A stretch of 64,000 nucleotides of DNA from Halomonas sp. 54_146. Its GTDB lineage: Bacteria; Pseudomonadota; Gammaproteobacteria; Pseudomonadales; Halomonadaceae. The notes beneath the pieces are model-generated. The model was given only the letters and a program-made list of their open reading frames with translations. It had not been told where the DNA came from and did not search any database. Where the stretch lies: positions 48,921 to 112,920 of the forward strand of contig NZ_LGEN01000007.1 of the NCBI RefSeq assembly GCF_001507855.1, in the 5' to 3' direction. Shown in pieces: positions 26,527 to 36,967 of the stretch. Positions within the stretch are counted from its first letter, which is position 1; each line of letters opens with the position of its first letter. Made by a program: the position numbers and the translations under genes.

Positions 26527-28310
26527 GCCTTTGCCCCCTTGCCCGCATCGCCATAGGCCCGCTCAGCCGGGGCGGAAAACCGTACATCGACATCCTGCCA
26601 GCGCAGCTTGGCCGGTGCTTCGCCTTGGTAGAACACTTGGCTGTGTTTGAGGTAGTTAACGTCGTCGCGTTTTTGCATGCCTTCATCCAGGCGCTGATGA
26701 GCACCGCGGGATTCACGGCGTTCAAGCGCGCCTAAGCAAGAGGCTTCGGCGATATCCAGGCCATAGCCCAGTTCGATGCACTCAAGCAGCTCGGTGTTGA
26801 ATATCTTGCTGGTATCGTTAACGCGAATGTTGGCGTAGCGCTCACGCAGCTGACGAATGGTCTCCAGCGCATGGCGCATGCCCTCTTCGGTGCGGTAGAT
26901 ACCGCAGCCGCTTTCCATGGCCTGCACCATGGCATGCTTGAGTTCTACCCACGTTTCGCCGCTGCCTTCGCCATCGCACAGGCGCGCCAACGTGGCTTGC
27001 TGGCGTTCTGCCTGAGCTTGCAACAGCTGGCTATCCGCCCACTCGGTGTGTGCCGCGCGCTGGCTGGCGCGCTCACCGGCCAAGCGGCCAAACACCAGTA
27101 GCTCGGTCAGCGAGTTAGAGCCTAAGCGGTTGGCACCGTGCAAACCGACTGAGGCGCACTCTCCGGCGGCGTAGAGCCCGGCAATGGAAGTTTCGCACTG
27201 TGGGTTGGTTTCAATGCCGCCCATGGTGTAGTGCACCGCCGGGCGAATGGGGATGGGCTCTTTCACCGGGTCGACGTTGATATAGGATTTGGCCAGCTCG
27301 CAGATAAACGGTAGGCGCTCCAGAATGTACTTTTCACCCAAGTGGCGCAGATCGAGATAGACCACGTCGCTGTCGCCAAACTTACCGGTGCGACCCGCCT
27401 GCTGCTCCTGCCAGAAGGCCTGGGAGAGCTTGTCCCGCGGGCCAAGCTCCATGTACTTGTTTTCCGGTTTACCCAGAGGTGTTTCCGGGCCAAGGCCATA
27501 ATCCTGCAGATAGCGATAGCCATCTTTATTAAGCAGAATGCCACCTTCGCCCCGGCACGCTTCGGTAATCAAAATGCCGGAGCCGGGTAAGCCGGTGGGG
27601 TGGTATTGAACAAATTCCATGTCCCGCAGCGCCACACCATGGCGATAAGCCATCGCCATGCCATCGCCGGTGACAATGCCCGCATTAGTATTGAAGCGGA
27701 ACAGGCGCCCCGCGCCGCCAGTGGCGAGCACCACCGCTTTGGCGCGCAGCAGGGTCAATTCACCGGTGGCGATTTGCAGCGCAATCACGCCAATCACTGC
27801 GCCTTCGTGGACGGCGAGATCGAGCACAAAGTACTCATCGAAGCGCTCGATCTCGGGGTATTTCAGCGAGGTCTGAAACAGGGTGTGGAGCATATGGAAG
27901 CCGGTTTTGTCGGCAGCGAACCAGGTCCGGGCGGTTTTCATACCACCAAAACGGCGCACTTGAACCTGGCCATCGTCTTTGCGGCTCCAGGGGCAGCCCC
28001 AGCGCTCCATCTGCACCAGCTCTTGGTAAGCGTGGTGGACAAAGTAATCAGCTACCCCCTGCTCCACCAGCCAGTCACCGCCGGATACCGTGTCATCAAA
28101 ATGCGCCTTATGGGAGTCTTCGTCGCTGGTCACCGCAGCAGCGCCGCCTTCAGCGGCCACGGTATGCGAGCGCATGGGGTACACCTTAGAAAGCAGTGCA
28201 ATGCGCTGCGGCGTGCCCTGGGTGTTGGCCTGCTCAGCCGCACCAATGGCAGCACGTAAGCCTGCGCCGCCCCCACCTACAATGACGATATCGAAATCCC
28301 GCTGCTGCAT
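26523..28310 (-). CDS. frdA: Fumarate reductase flavoprotein subunit
   Basis: 595 residues from ATG 28310, which follows AAAAGGAAGCGCC. The N-terminal FAD-binding motif is [20 protein letters not shown]. The histidine that would bind FAD covalently is in [13 protein letters not shown] (near residue 45). Substrate-site residues are seen in [11 protein letters not shown] and [14 protein letters not shown]. It reduces fumarate to succinate at the cytoplasmic face during anaerobic respiration. It is first of frdABCD, 81 bp downstream of menH. A TTGAT half-site near 28391 is too weak to call an FNR box. Confidence 0.94.
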   Translation of the reverse strand: MQQRDFDIVIVGGGGAGLRAAIGAAEQANTQGTPQRIALLSKVYPMRSHTVAAEGGAAAVTSDEDSHKAHFDDTVSGGDWLVEQGVADYFVHHAYQELVQMERWGCPWSRKDDGQVQVRRFGGMKTARTWFAADKTGFHMLHTLFQTSLKYPEIERFDEYFVLDLAVHEGAVIGVIALQIATGELTLLRAKAVVLATGGAGRLFRFNTNAGIVTGDGMAMAYRHGVALRDMEFVQYHPTGLPGSGILITEACRGEGGILLNKDGYRYLQDYGLGPETPLGKPENKYMELGPRDKLSQAFWQEQQAGRTGKFGDSDVVYLDLRHLGEKYILERLPFICELAKSYINVDPVKEPIPIRPAVHYTMGGIETNPQCETSIAGLYAAGECASVGLHGANRLGSNSLTELLVFGRLAGERASQRAAHTEWADSQLLQAQAERQQATLARLCDGEGSGETWVELKHAMVQAMESGCGIYRTEEGMRHALETIRQLRERYANIRVNDTSKIFNTELLECIELGYGLDIAEASCLGALERRESRGAHQRLDEGMQKRDDVNYLKHSQVFYQGEAPAKLRWQDVDVRFSAPAERAYGDAGKGAKA

Positions 28311-28391
28311 GGCGCTTCCTTTTGTTAACCACAAACGATGTTCGTTATATGCCTGCCTGTACTCTTTTTTCTGACGCTGCGTTTTGTTTCA

Positions 28392-29204
28392 TCAACACAC
28401 CAACGAGGTGATGCGGGCGCGGTACCAGGCGTTGAGTTCCCGCGAAAACGCCGTGGGCTGCTCAGCATGAAGGTTATGCCCACCGCTTAGCGTGATATGG
28501 CGCAAGCTTTGCGCCTCAACCGCTAAACGAGTTGCCAGAGCGTGGAATTTGGCATCTCGCAGGCCTGAAAAGTAGCTCACCGGAAGCGCGGTATGTTCCA
28601 ACCACTGCCAGAGCGAGGGCTGCTGCCCGAGTGACGTTGCCCGCAGCATTTTGGCCACCGCCGCCCCGTGATTCGCGCCAAGGCGACGGTGAATCTGCCG
28701 GCTGCGCTGGGCCTCGGTGAGATCAGCAAACACCGGCTGCTGATACCAATCGGTCAGTACGTTTTCCAATGGTTCCTGCTCGAAACGTATCGCCCAGCGC
28801 TCATCGTGGGCAATACGCGCAGGGCGCTCGCGGGCTGGCAGCCCTGGGTGAGCGCTTTCCAGCCAAAGCGCTTCAAGCCCGGCCGGCTGGCGGCTGGCGT
28901 GGTAAAGCGCCAAACGCCCGCCCAACGAGTAGCCCAGCAGGCAATAGCGGTGAATACCGCGCGCCATTAAGGTATCGCTAAGCCAGTGATGAAACGCCTC
29001 GAAAGCGCCTACTTGCACGTGATGGTTTTCGCCGTGCCCGGGTAAGTCCAGCGCCAGGCAATCGATGTCTTCCAAGCCCGCCTTCACCGCTGCCCAGTCG
29101 TGGCGGTCGCCCAGCAGGCCGTGCAGCATAATAAGGGTCGGCGCTTGTTGCTTAGCTGTTGGCCTAGCTGTTGACTTAGCTGCTTGCATAGCTTCACTGC
29201 TCAT
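28392..29204 (-). CDS. menH: SHCHC synthase (MenH), alpha/beta hydrolase
   Basis: 270 residues, alpha/beta-hydrolase fold. Oxyanion region [17 protein letters not shown], nucleophile elbow [17 protein letters not shown] (catalytic serine), the Asp in SGLRDAKF, and the His in [12 protein letters not shown]. MenH eliminates pyruvate from SEPHCHC in menaquinone synthesis. Position between menD and frdA, with an 11-bp overlap with menD, supports the assignment over a generic hydrolase. Confidence 0.88.
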   Translation of the reverse strand: MSSEAMQAAKSTARPTAKQQAPTLIMLHGLLGDRHDWAAVKAGLEDIDCLALDLPGHGENHHVQVGAFEAFHHWLSDTLMARGIHRYCLLGYSLGGRLALYHASRQPAGLEALWLESAHPGLPARERPARIAHDERWAIRFEQEPLENVLTDWYQQPVFADLTEAQRSRQIHRRLGANHGAAVAKMLRATSLGQQPSLWQWLEHTALPVSYFSGLRDAKFHALATRLAVEAQSLRHITLSGGHNLHAEQPTAFSRELNAWYRARITSLVC

Positions 29205-30990
29205 ACTGACCCTCCCGCAGCGTTGCCCCTAAGGCGTTAAGGTCATCGGCGACCTGCTGATGGGGTACGGTAACCTCTATCAGTGTAACGCCCACCTGCA
29301 GGGCCTGTGTGTAGGCCGCAGTGAAGGCATCCAGTGAGTCGGGGGCGAAGTAGCCAAGCCCAAACATCTTCGCCGCATATTCAAAACTCAAGCCGTGGGG
29401 CTGGCGGTAATAGCGCTCCAGCAGGTCGCCTTCTTTAGGCACCGGCAGCATATGAAAAATGCTGCCGCCATCATTATTGATAATGATAACGACCAGGGGC
29501 TGGGTGGCCTGTTTCAGCAGCGCCAAGCTGTTGAGATCATGCAGCGCGCTGGTATCTCCCAGCACGATGGTCGTGGGCTGTGAGCAAGCGGGCGTTGAGT
29601 GGCTGCAGCTGAGGCCATAAGCCGTGGCGATTAGGCCATCAATACCGGAAGCGCCGCGATTGGCCAATACCCGCAGCGGCGTTTGGCGAGGCGTTCCCAG
29701 CATATTCATCAGCCGCGCGGGAAGGCTATTGCCAATAAACAGCTGCCCTTCCGCCAACTGCGCTAGCTGGTGGCAAACACCCACTTCTGAGAATGTCGTA
29801 CAGCGCTCTTCTAGAAGCTGGCTGGTGCGCCGTTGCAGGCTATCCAATTGATGCCAAGGCGTTTGTTCGGGAATTTCCGGCAAGCCAGCTATGAAATCCG
29901 CTGGAGGGCATATCAAACGGCGTTTCACACAATAATCAGGGTCCAGCCGCTGGGGCAGCGGCTCAACCAACCAGACATCCTGCCACGGCTGCCGGGCAAT
30001 AAAGTGCGTGAGCCGCTTGGAAATTAACCGGCCACCAAACTGTAGCAGCACCTCGGCGTTGGCCAGTTCAGCGCTGAAACGCTCGTCATGGAGCGCTAGA
30101 TCAAAATGAAGCAGGTTGTGAGGGTCAAAATGAACCTGGCTTTGCACATCCGCCAGCAGCGGCCAGCCCAGCTGCCTGGATAGCTCAACCACCTGCTGCG
30201 CCTGTTGACGGTCATCGACCCTGCCCCCTTCAACCCTGCCTACCACAATCAGGCCGCGCTGCTGGGCAAACGCCTTCCACTCGTTGTTGAGGGCGGGAAT
30301 GGCGGTGCTGGTCTGGCTATTACCCCATGACCAGTCACTCCACGGCGTGGCACCCGCCAGCCAGCGCCCCAGCGGGGCAAGGTAATCACTGGCATCCACC
30401 AAGCCGCTGCCGGGGTAAAGCGGTTCGCGGTAACGGCAGTTGATATGAATGGGCCCTGGGGTGCGGCGCTGCTGGTCAACGGCCTGGTCAAGGGTGCTGA
30501 GTAGAAACGCTGCTTTTATTTCAGGCTCTGGCGGCGGCAGGTCGTGGTGAACAATGGTATGGCGAGAAAAGATATCCCGCTGATCAATCGCCTGGTTGCT
30601 GCCGTTATCCAGCAGTTCAATGGGGCGGTCGGCGGAAAGCACCATAAGCGGCACGCCGAGCAGCTTGGCCTCTACCACTGCCGGGTAGAGATTGGCCACG
30701 GCGGTGCCCGAGGTGGTGATAATAACGACCGGGCGCTGGCTGCCGCGCGCAATACCAAGCGCCATAAACCCCAGCCCACGCTCGTCAAAATGGCAGTGGC
30801 AGCGCAGCCCGGCATGCTCGCTGGCGGCCATGGTTAACGGCGATGAGCGCGAGCCCGGTGCCAGCACCACATCGCGCACGCCTAAGCGGTAAAGCTCTTC
30901 CAGCATTAGCGCTGCCCACAGATGATTAAAGGTGGCGTGCCTGTTAGCAAAACCGGCCGTCGCAAGGCCGTTCGGTGTCAGTGCTGTCAT
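29194..30990 (-). CDS. menD: SEPHCHC synthase (MenD), thiamine-diphosphate enzyme
   Basis: 598 residues. It condenses 2-oxoglutarate with isochorismate. MenD landmarks are [20 protein letters not shown] and the glutamate in [20 protein letters not shown] at the N-terminus. The ThDP/Mg binding motif lies in [14 protein letters not shown] ... [12 protein letters not shown], and [10 protein letters not shown] is also present. It lies 5 bp after menF and overlaps menH, so menF-D-H are one transcription unit. Confidence 0.95.
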   Translation of the reverse strand: MTALTPNGLATAGFANRHATFNHLWAALMLEELYRLGVRDVVLAPGSRSSPLTMAASEHAGLRCHCHFDERGLGFMALGIARGSQRPVVIITTSGTAVANLYPAVVEAKLLGVPLMVLSADRPIELLDNGSNQAIDQRDIFSRHTIVHHDLPPPEPEIKAAFLLSTLDQAVDQQRRTPGPIHINCRYREPLYPGSGLVDASDYLAPLGRWLAGATPWSDWSWGNSQTSTAIPALNNEWKAFAQQRGLIVVGRVEGGRVDDRQQAQQVVELSRQLGWPLLADVQSQVHFDPHNLLHFDLALHDERFSAELANAEVLLQFGGRLISKRLTHFIARQPWQDVWLVEPLPQRLDPDYCVKRRLICPPADFIAGLPEIPEQTPWHQLDSLQRRTSQLLEERCTTFSEVGVCHQLAQLAEGQLFIGNSLPARLMNMLGTPRQTPLRVLANRGASGIDGLIATAYGLSCSHSTPACSQPTTIVLGDTSALHDLNSLALLKQATQPLVVIIINNDGGSIFHMLPVPKEGDLLERYYRQPHGLSFEYAAKMFGLGYFAPDSLDAFTAAYTQALQVGVTLIEVTVPHQQVADDLNALGATLREGQYEQ

Positions 30991-30995
30991 CTGCG

Positions 30996-32321
30996 TTACC
31001 CCATCCCTAGAAGCGACATAATGTCAGCCATTTTAGTGTCCAGCTCGCGCCACTCTTCTTCCGGCTGGGAGCCTGCCACAATGCCAGCACCGGCGTAGAG
31101 CCGAATGGCTTCTGAACCAATATGGGCGCAGCGAATGGCCACCGCCAACTCGCTACTGGCGTGGCTGATTCGACCAAAGACGCCCGCGTACCAGCCGCGC
31201 TGATGGCGTTCATGTTGGCGAATAAACGCCAGCGCCGATGCGCGTGGAACGCCGCCTACCGCAGGCGTTGGGGGCAACACGGAAAGCAGCTGCTGGTCGG
31301 TAACATGGCGGTGAAGCGTGGCATGAATCAAGCGGCGGATATGCTGCACCGAGCGTAGCTTAACAATGTGCGCCTCGCCCATCTGGGCATGTTGAGAAAG
31401 AGGCTCAAGCTGGGCAAGCAGCTGCTGATAGACGCACTGGTTTTCCAAACTGTTTTTCTTATCGGCCAGCAGCTCAGCGGCCAGCGCCTGGTCTTGCTGG
31501 GTGTCGCGCACACGGTGCGTGGTGCCCGCCAGCGCTTCGGTTATTAAGCGCCGGCCTTCACGCTGATAAAGCCGTTCCGGCGGGCAGCCAATAAACGCGG
31601 CACGCGGGGTTAATTGGATACCAAAATGAAAACACTCTGCAGCACCGCGTTGCCAGCGTGCCAGTAGCGCCCAAGGGCTGGGGGGCTCAGCGGTGGTCAG
31701 GCAGGTCTCCCGCGAGAGCACAACCTTGGGGGTATGCGCCAGGTGGCTGGGGGTCGTTGCCTTTGCTACCCACCCCGCCCACTCGTTTGGCGAAGGGCGG
31801 TCTTCACGCTGGTAAACTTGGGGCAGCAGGCGTGGCAGCGGCTGCTCCTTTTCCAGCGCAGCCAAACAGGCGCGAGCCTGGGCTATTTCAGCTTCTGGGC
31901 AGCGGTCATCAAAGCGCAGGTTGAGTGATAGCGTTGCCTTACCTTGATGGCGCTTGAGCTCGAACCGCGGCAGCAAAAAGTAACAGGCAGGAAAGTGTTC
32001 CCACCCTGGCGTGGTAGGGTCGAAGGCGCTGCCGCCGAAGTAGTCCGGCTGTTCGACGCCGATCTCAGCCAGCGCCGCAAGGTCAGCCTGCAGCGCGGCT
32101 AGTGAATCAAACGCTTTAACAGCCCCCAGCGCCGCATATTCAACCGCGCCCACGTCACGCGATTGCCAGTAAAGGCGAGGTAACATGCTCTGCACGTTTA
32201 ACCACCCCACCAGGCTATCAACCTGGCAGGGCGTGCTTAGGCGAATAAACCCCTTTCCAGCCGTTGCACCAAGCAGGCCAAGCTGATGTTTGAGTGCCTC
32301 AATAGGGTGTGTGGAGTGCAT
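30996..32321 (-). CDS. menF: Isochorismate synthase
   Basis: 441 residues of the chorismate-binding family, MenF type. The C-terminal catalytic part shows [25 protein letters not shown], the Lys/Glu in [33 protein letters not shown] and YAGVFGRI. The N-terminal half is diverged. It diverts chorismate into menaquinone synthesis and is first in the minus-strand men cluster, divergent from menA. EntC-like siderophore function is unlikely given the gene neighbours. Confidence 0.92.
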   Translation of the reverse strand: MHSTHPIEALKHQLGLLGATAGKGFIRLSTPCQVDSLVGWLNVQSMLPRLYWQSRDVGAVEYAALGAVKAFDSLAALQADLAALAEIGVEQPDYFGGSAFDPTTPGWEHFPACYFLLPRFELKRHQGKATLSLNLRFDDRCPEAEIAQARACLAALEKEQPLPRLLPQVYQREDRPSPNEWAGWVAKATTPSHLAHTPKVVLSRETCLTTAEPPSPWALLARWQRGAAECFHFGIQLTPRAAFIGCPPERLYQREGRRLITEALAGTTHRVRDTQQDQALAAELLADKKNSLENQCVYQQLLAQLEPLSQHAQMGEAHIVKLRSVQHIRRLIHATLHRHVTDQQLLSVLPPTPAVGGVPRASALAFIRQHERHQRGWYAGVFGRISHASSELAVAIRCAHIGSEAIRLYAGAGIVAGSQPEEEWRELDTKMADIMSLLGMG

Positions 32322-32497
32322 AAATCGCCTATTAGGCCAGCGTTACTGGCACCATATATGTGTTGTGTCTCAATAAGTCGCCAATCATCGCGTAAACTCC
32401 TGCCATAAGGCTGCCATCGGGCTTGCAATAGAAGAACCAAAATAGAAGCACCAAAATAGGGGAATAAACAGTGTGCGGCAAAGCGCCACGGTTTGTT

Positions 32498-32527
32498 TTG
32501 ACGTAGGTCTACTTTCCCAAGTTTAAT
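32498..32527 (+). promoter_or_regulatory. Candidate sigma-70 promoter of menA
   Basis: TTGACG (32498-32503) and TTTAAT (32522-32527) with an 18-bp spacer, about 80 bases before the menA ATG. No convincing FNR or ArcA site was seen in the 284-bp menF/menA gap, which also contains a short tandem copy of ACCAAAATAG near 32439 and 32453. Confidence 0.45.
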
Positions 32528-32605
32528 AAACACTTACTTGCATGTTTCTTAATATTGCCCTACAACCGGCTTTTTTCTGCGCACAGACAACAGGATATCG
32601 ACGTA

Positions 32606-33532
32606 ATGGAACCACTCGCTAAGCACCGCCAACGCCAAGCCTGGCTATTAGCGGCTCGCCCTCGCACGTTGCCGCTGGCGTGCGCTTCTATTTTACTGGG
32701 TACTGGGCTCGCGGCGAGTGCGGAGGCTTTTAATGCGGGAGTGCTGTTGCTGGCTCTGCTAACAGCGATTGCTCTGCAGGTACTCTCAAACCTGGCCAAC
32801 GACTACGGTGACGCCGCCTCTGGTGCCGACGACCAGGCGCGCATTGGCCCGGTGCGGACGGTTTCTTCAGGCTTGCTAAGCCCACAAGCCATGCGCAGGG
32901 GGATGGTCGTTACCGCCACTGCCGCAGCACTTTTGGGGCTGTTATTGCTGGTTACCGCCTTTGGCAACCAGTGGAAACCGCTGCTCGCCTTCTTGCTTTT
33001 AGGCGCTGTTGCTTTAGTCGCCGCCGTGACCTACACCGTTGGGCTGGGGGGCAAACCTTACGGTTATCGTGGCTTAGGGGATATATCCGTCTTTGTGTTT
33101 TTTGGGCTGCTTGGCGTGCTGGGCACTTATTACCTTTATACCCAGCAATTAAACGGGTTGGCGCTTCTGCCCGCGGCAGCGTGCGGGCTGCTGGCCACGG
33201 CTGTCCTCAATGTGAATAACGTGCGCGATATCGAAAGCGATGCGCGCAACGGCAAAATCACTCTGGCAGTGCGCCTAGGCCGTGCCAAGGCGATTCACTA
33301 CCACTGGGCGCTGCTAGGGTTGGCGCTGTTGCTAACGTTTATTTATCTGTTGGTAAAGCCGGTGCCTTTAGCGGGCTGGAGTTGCTTGCTAGTGGCCAAG
33401 CCGCTGGCGGATGCCGCCAGAACATTACGCCACAGCCGTGACGGCGAGGTGCTGACCGGGATGCTGAAGAAAACAGCCATTTCAACGCTGCTTTACAGCA
33501 TCCTGCTGTCGGTTGGCTTGGCTTTTTTCTGA
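32606..33532 (+). CDS. menA: 1,4-Dihydroxy-2-naphthoate polyprenyltransferase
   Basis: 308 residues from ATG 32606; an upstream TTG start would add an unlikely 17 residues. UbiA-family integral membrane prenyltransferase with about eight helices. The first aspartate motif is LSNLANDYGDAASGADD (near 70), and the second is NVNNVRDIESDARNGK (near 205). It attaches the polyprenyl chain in the last-but-one step of menaquinone synthesis. UbiA is a possible relative, but the divergent men cluster makes MenA clear. IspB nearby at 43.2 kb could supply the side chain. Confidence 0.92.
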   Translation: MEPLAKHRQRQAWLLAARPRTLPLACASILLGTGLAASAEAFNAGVLLLALLTAIALQVLSNLANDYGDAASGADDQARIGPVRTVSSGLLSPQAMRRGMVVTATAAALLGLLLLVTAFGNQWKPLLAFLLLGAVALVAAVTYTVGLGGKPYGYRGLGDISVFVFFGLLGVLGTYYLYTQQLNGLALLPAAACGLLATAVLNVNNVRDIESDARNGKITLAVRLGRAKAIHYHWALLGLALLLTFIYLLVKPVPLAGWSCLLVAKPLADAARTLRHSRDGEVLTGMLKKTAISTLLYSILLSVGLAFF

Positions 33533-33544
33533 CTTTCTGACTAA

Positions 33545-33603
33545 GACTTTAAAAATTAGCGCCCTTAAAAATCAGGACTTTAAAAATTAGCGCCCTTAAA
33601 AAT
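33545..33603. repeat. Two-copy 31-bp tandem repeat
   Basis: Two perfect 28-base copies of a unit beginning GACTTTAAAAATTAGCGCCC (33545-33572 and 33576-33603), with a 31-bp period. They lie between the converging ends of menA and the PhoD-like gene and do not form an obvious terminator hairpin. Confidence 0.85.
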
Positions 33604-33610
33604 TAGCACC

Positions 33611-35545
33611 TTAACAAAGTGGCTTATCAAGCGGCGGAAAGGTCACTTCGCTGCCGTCAACATCGAGCTGGCGAATATCAATAGGGCGACCTTTTTCGTC
33701 TAGCGTGACTAAGCCAATGCCGCTGGCGTTCCATAACCGTTCACCGGCGCTGGCGCGGTCTGGGTCGCGGGGGTGAACGCTCAGTTGGCGGCGCTTGGTA
33801 AACCAGTTAAGCGGCGACCACGGCGCGTAGAGCCAGCGGTTCAAACGGTCAAAGGTGTTGAGCAGCTGTTTGGGGAAAGTGTTTTTGATCCCGCTTGAAG
33901 TGATTTGCCACAGGTGGGGCGCACCACGCTGATGGCGAACCACAATGTCGTAAACAAACGAATAGTGCACATCGCCCGATAAAATCACGTAGTTGCCCGG
34001 TGTTTTGGAGTGCCGCCAAATCTGCAGCAGCGTATTGGCCGCCCCCCGGTGGGCCATCCAGTTTTCGGCATCCACCACTAGCGGCTTTCCGGCGAGGGTA
34101 AACAGCTTTTGGATGCCCTCTATCAACTTGACGCCGAACATCGGCGCGGAAGAGACAATCACCGCGCTTTTGGCACCCATCAGCGCCTGCTGCATCTCCA
34201 TTAGCGCTTCCCAGTCCATCAACCCCGAGGGCCGATGCGGGCTGCGTTCGCTGCGCCAGCGGCGAGTGCGGGTATCCAGCACAATCAGCGCGGGGGTGCC
34301 GGGCACCTGAAACTCCCAGCCCTGAAAACGCAGCAGGCGTTCGATGAACTCGTCTTGCTCGGCACACGCCAACGGCTGTCGGCCATCGCCTAGCAGGGTC
34401 GAGGCGTGATGCACTAACGGATTTAGCTTATCTGGATCGTTACCCCACGCTTGGCAGAACAGGTACGCCACCAGGGCGTTACCAATAATGCGCTTAGAGA
34501 ACGGATGGCCGTAGGCAGCGCGCTCCCAATCGGCCGTCAGGTTCCAGTCGTCGGTCACATCGTGGTCATCGAAAATCATCAGGCTGGGCAGGTGCGCCAT
34601 CAGCCGCGCGCACTGGGGCAAGCCGTCAACAAAGGTATCGATGATCGCCTGCTGTTGACGATAGAGCGCGGCGTCTTTTTCATCTAAGGCAGGCGCTTCG
34701 GAGGCAATAATTTGCCAAGGCACCGGTGACCATACCAAGCAGTACATGGCGAGCATTTCAGCCAGCGTCATCAGGTGATTATGGGCATTCGCCGAGGTAA
34801 ATACCGGCTTTTTGACACCGCCAAAAAAGCGCTCGCGCAGCGCCGCGTTGCTGGTCACATCAGGCAGTAGCTCCGCTCTTCGGTAGTAGCTATCCGGCGA
34901 GCGGTAGAGCGCCTGGCTATCGTCGACCGTGGCACCTTCCAGCCATTCATCCACCAGCCCTAGCCGCTCGATTAGCGCGTGCACGGCGCGCAGCATCGGC
35001 CCGGCCACGTCGTCGGCGTACACCTGGTCACCGGTCATCAGCAGCCAAGCGGGCCACTCGGTGGGCGCTGACTGCTGCTCGGCTAGCCAGCTGTCGGCAC
35101 GCACCAGGCCATCGGCACTGTCGTGATGAGGCTTGCGGCAGGAGCCGTGCATCAGGCGGTGATGGCGCGAGGCAATCACAAACGCCGGGTAAGCGGCACC
35201 GTCATAACACAGCCACGGTGCCCACTCGGGTAAAGAACGCCACTCGCCCTGCTCGGTTTCCAGCTGTAGGTCGTACTCGATGCGCTCGTCGCAGGGCAGC
35301 GGTTGCTCACCTTCACCATTGCCAAGCTCGCAATCAATCAGGTAAATAAAGGCACGTTGGCCGATAGGGATGCACTGCTGGTGGTGCGCCAAACCAATCG
35401 ACTGGGTGTCGGCATGCCCAGGGCGCAGTATTAACGTCATATTCAGTGGCCGGGTGGCGACGAGCCAAAGTACCAGCCGTGTCGTGCTGATGCGTCTTAA
35501 CAGCGGGCCGGCGACTATATCGGGCAGCGTATCAGTGTGATTCAT
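33611..35545 (-). CDS. PhoD-like metallophosphatase family protein
   Basis: 644 residues. The PhoD-like calcineurin-type metallophosphatase core is recognisable by LMHGSCRKPHHDS, AWLLMTGDQVYADDVAGPM (metal Asp), LMIFDDHDVTDDWNL (DDHD), VIVSSAPMFGV and VILSGDVHYSFVYDI (His). The N-terminal 100 residues form a beta-rich extra domain. No Tat signal is visible, unlike secreted PhoD, so a cytosolic phosphoesterase is likely. Substrate unknown. Monocistronic between menA and a sensor kinase. Confidence 0.82.
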   Translation of the reverse strand: MNHTDTLPDIVAGPLLRRISTTRLVLWLVATRPLNMTLILRPGHADTQSIGLAHHQQCIPIGQRAFIYLIDCELGNGEGEQPLPCDERIEYDLQLETEQGEWRSLPEWAPWLCYDGAAYPAFVIASRHHRLMHGSCRKPHHDSADGLVRADSWLAEQQSAPTEWPAWLLMTGDQVYADDVAGPMLRAVHALIERLGLVDEWLEGATVDDSQALYRSPDSYYRRAELLPDVTSNAALRERFFGGVKKPVFTSANAHNHLMTLAEMLAMYCLVWSPVPWQIIASEAPALDEKDAALYRQQQAIIDTFVDGLPQCARLMAHLPSLMIFDDHDVTDDWNLTADWERAAYGHPFSKRIIGNALVAYLFCQAWGNDPDKLNPLVHHASTLLGDGRQPLACAEQDEFIERLLRFQGWEFQVPGTPALIVLDTRTRRWRSERSPHRPSGLMDWEALMEMQQALMGAKSAVIVSSAPMFGVKLIEGIQKLFTLAGKPLVVDAENWMAHRGAANTLLQIWRHSKTPGNYVILSGDVHYSFVYDIVVRHQRGAPHLWQITSSGIKNTFPKQLLNTFDRLNRWLYAPWSPLNWFTKRRQLSVHPRDPDRASAGERLWNASGIGLVTLDEKGRPIDIRQLDVDGSEVTFPPLDKPLC

Positions 35546-35578
35546 CCAATGAGGTCTCCATTAGTTATGCACGACTAG

Positions 35579-36967
35579 CTATGCACGGCGATTACGCGCG
35601 ACGACGGGCAGTTCCACCACCACCTTTAACCCACCAGTGCTGGCGCGACCAAGGCGCATATGGCCGCTGTACAGGGCGACAAGGTCAGTCACAATCGCCA
35701 ACCCCAAGCCACTGCCCGAGCGCTGTTCATCCAACCGTTTACCGCGCTGCACCGCCTGCTGGCATTCGGCGTCTGTCATGCCGGGGCCATCATCGCTGAT
35801 GGTTAAGCTCAACTGCTGGCCATCGCTGGCTACCTGCAGCTGCACATCGCTGTGCGCCCAGCGCAGCGCATTATCCATTAGGTTACCCACTAGCTCTTGG
35901 ATATCTTGCCCATCCATATGCACCTTAACGTCACCCGCCCAGGTTTGGCGCAGCTCAATGCCGCGCCGTTGGGCAAGCCTAGCCAGCCCATTGAGCAGTG
36001 GCGCTAGGGTGGCGTGTAAATCAATCGGCGCAAAGCGCACGCCTTCACCCGCTGCCGAGGCACGCGCCAAGTGGTGGCGTACCGCGCTATCCACACGGGC
36101 TAGCTCAACCTCCCAGCTGGCTCGGTTGGCTTCCGGAAGCTGGCGCAGCTGTAAGCGCATCACACTCAGCGGGGTTTTCAGCGCGTGGGCAAGGTTGCCA
36201 GCGGCATGGCGGCCGCGCTCGATCAAGCGCTGGTCGCGCGCCAGCACCGCGTTCATTGAGGCGGCAAGCGTTGCCAGCTCGTCAGGCAGGCGGGTGTCTA
36301 ACTGTTCGGCGCGCCCCTGCTCCACTTCCTGCAAATTGGCGTGCATTCGCCTTAGCGGTGCTAACCCCCAGCGCACCTGCAGCGCCAATACGCCGAGTAG
36401 CAGCACGCCTAAGCCAACTAAACCGCCCCACAGCAGGCGTTGAAATTCGCGGATATCGCGGGCGAGCGCATCATCTCGGGCGGCGACGCTAATATGCAGC
36501 GGCGCTTCTAACGGTGCCAAATAGACATCCCGCTCTACCACGCGCAGCGATTGCCCCCGCGGGCCAGGTATCGAGCGGGCGCTGAGGCTGTCATTTTCAA
36601 TCACCGGCAGGCGCTGATCCCATAGCGAGCGCGAGGCCAGAGTGTTTTCCTCACCATCGGTGATTTGCCAGTACCAGCCGGAATAAACATTCTCAAAACG
36701 CGGGTCGCCCAGCGCCCGGTCGTGTAGAAGCTGCTGCTCTAAACGGTCGTAGGTAACGCCTGCGATGATGACATTAAGCGTGGCGGCCAAGCGCTCGTCA
36801 AAGGCCTGAGTGGCCGAGGCACGGTAATGATGGGCAAGCAGCGTGCCCGCAATGGGCAGCGCCAGCCCTACCATTAACAGCACCGCCAACAGTAGCCGCG
36901 CGCTGATAGAGCGCTTAGCCCAGCGCCTTACCCAGCGGTCCTGCCATTCGGTTCTGTTCCGACTCAT
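35579..36967 (-). CDS. Sensor histidine kinase (PhoQ-like)
   Basis: 462 residues from ATG 36967, whose ATGA overlaps the stop of the response-regulator gene; the longer open frame upstream is not needed. Two membrane helices (near 25-45 and about 165-185) enclose a periplasmic sensor of about 120 residues. A HAMP-like linker follows. The H-box is GNLAHALKTPLSVMRLQL, the N-box NLMDNALRWA, and the G-boxes DDGPGM and GSGLGLAIV. It phosphorylates the partner regulator. Neighbouring PepSY genes suggest an envelope-stress or cation-sensing system, but the signal is unknown. Confidence 0.9.
   Translation of the reverse strand: MSRNRTEWQDRWVRRWAKRSISARLLLAVLLMVGLALPIAGTLLAHHYRASATQAFDERLAATLNVIIAGVTYDRLEQQLLHDRALGDPRFENVYSGWYWQITDGEENTLASRSLWDQRLPVIENDSLSARSIPGPRGQSLRVVERDVYLAPLEAPLHISVAARDDALARDIREFQRLLWGGLVGLGVLLLGVLALQVRWGLAPLRRMHANLQEVEQGRAEQLDTRLPDELATLAASMNAVLARDQRLIERGRHAAGNLAHALKTPLSVMRLQLRQLPEANRASWEVELARVDSAVRHHLARASAAGEGVRFAPIDLHATLAPLLNGLARLAQRRGIELRQTWAGDVKVHMDGQDIQELVGNLMDNALRWAHSDVQLQVASDGQQLSLTISDDGPGMTDAECQQAVQRGKRLDEQRSGSGLGLAIVTDLVALYSGHMRLGRASTGGLKVVVELPVVARNRRA

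Noticed and set aside
27600..28259. 219-codon plus-strand frame inside frdA
   Set aside because: Antisense to a clear flavoprotein gene, with no motif or ribosome-binding site.
25744..28310. Succinate dehydrogenase (sdhAB) instead of fumarate reductase
   Set aside because: The anchors are two FrdC/FrdD-type subunits, and the genes lie inside a menaquinone locus.
28382..28395. FNR box upstream of frdA
   Set aside because: Only one half-site (ATCAA) matches; the other half is poor. Not strong enough to report as a site.
35637..36443. 268-codon plus-strand frame in the sensor kinase gene
   Set aside because: Antisense shadow of a kinase with intact H, N and G boxes.
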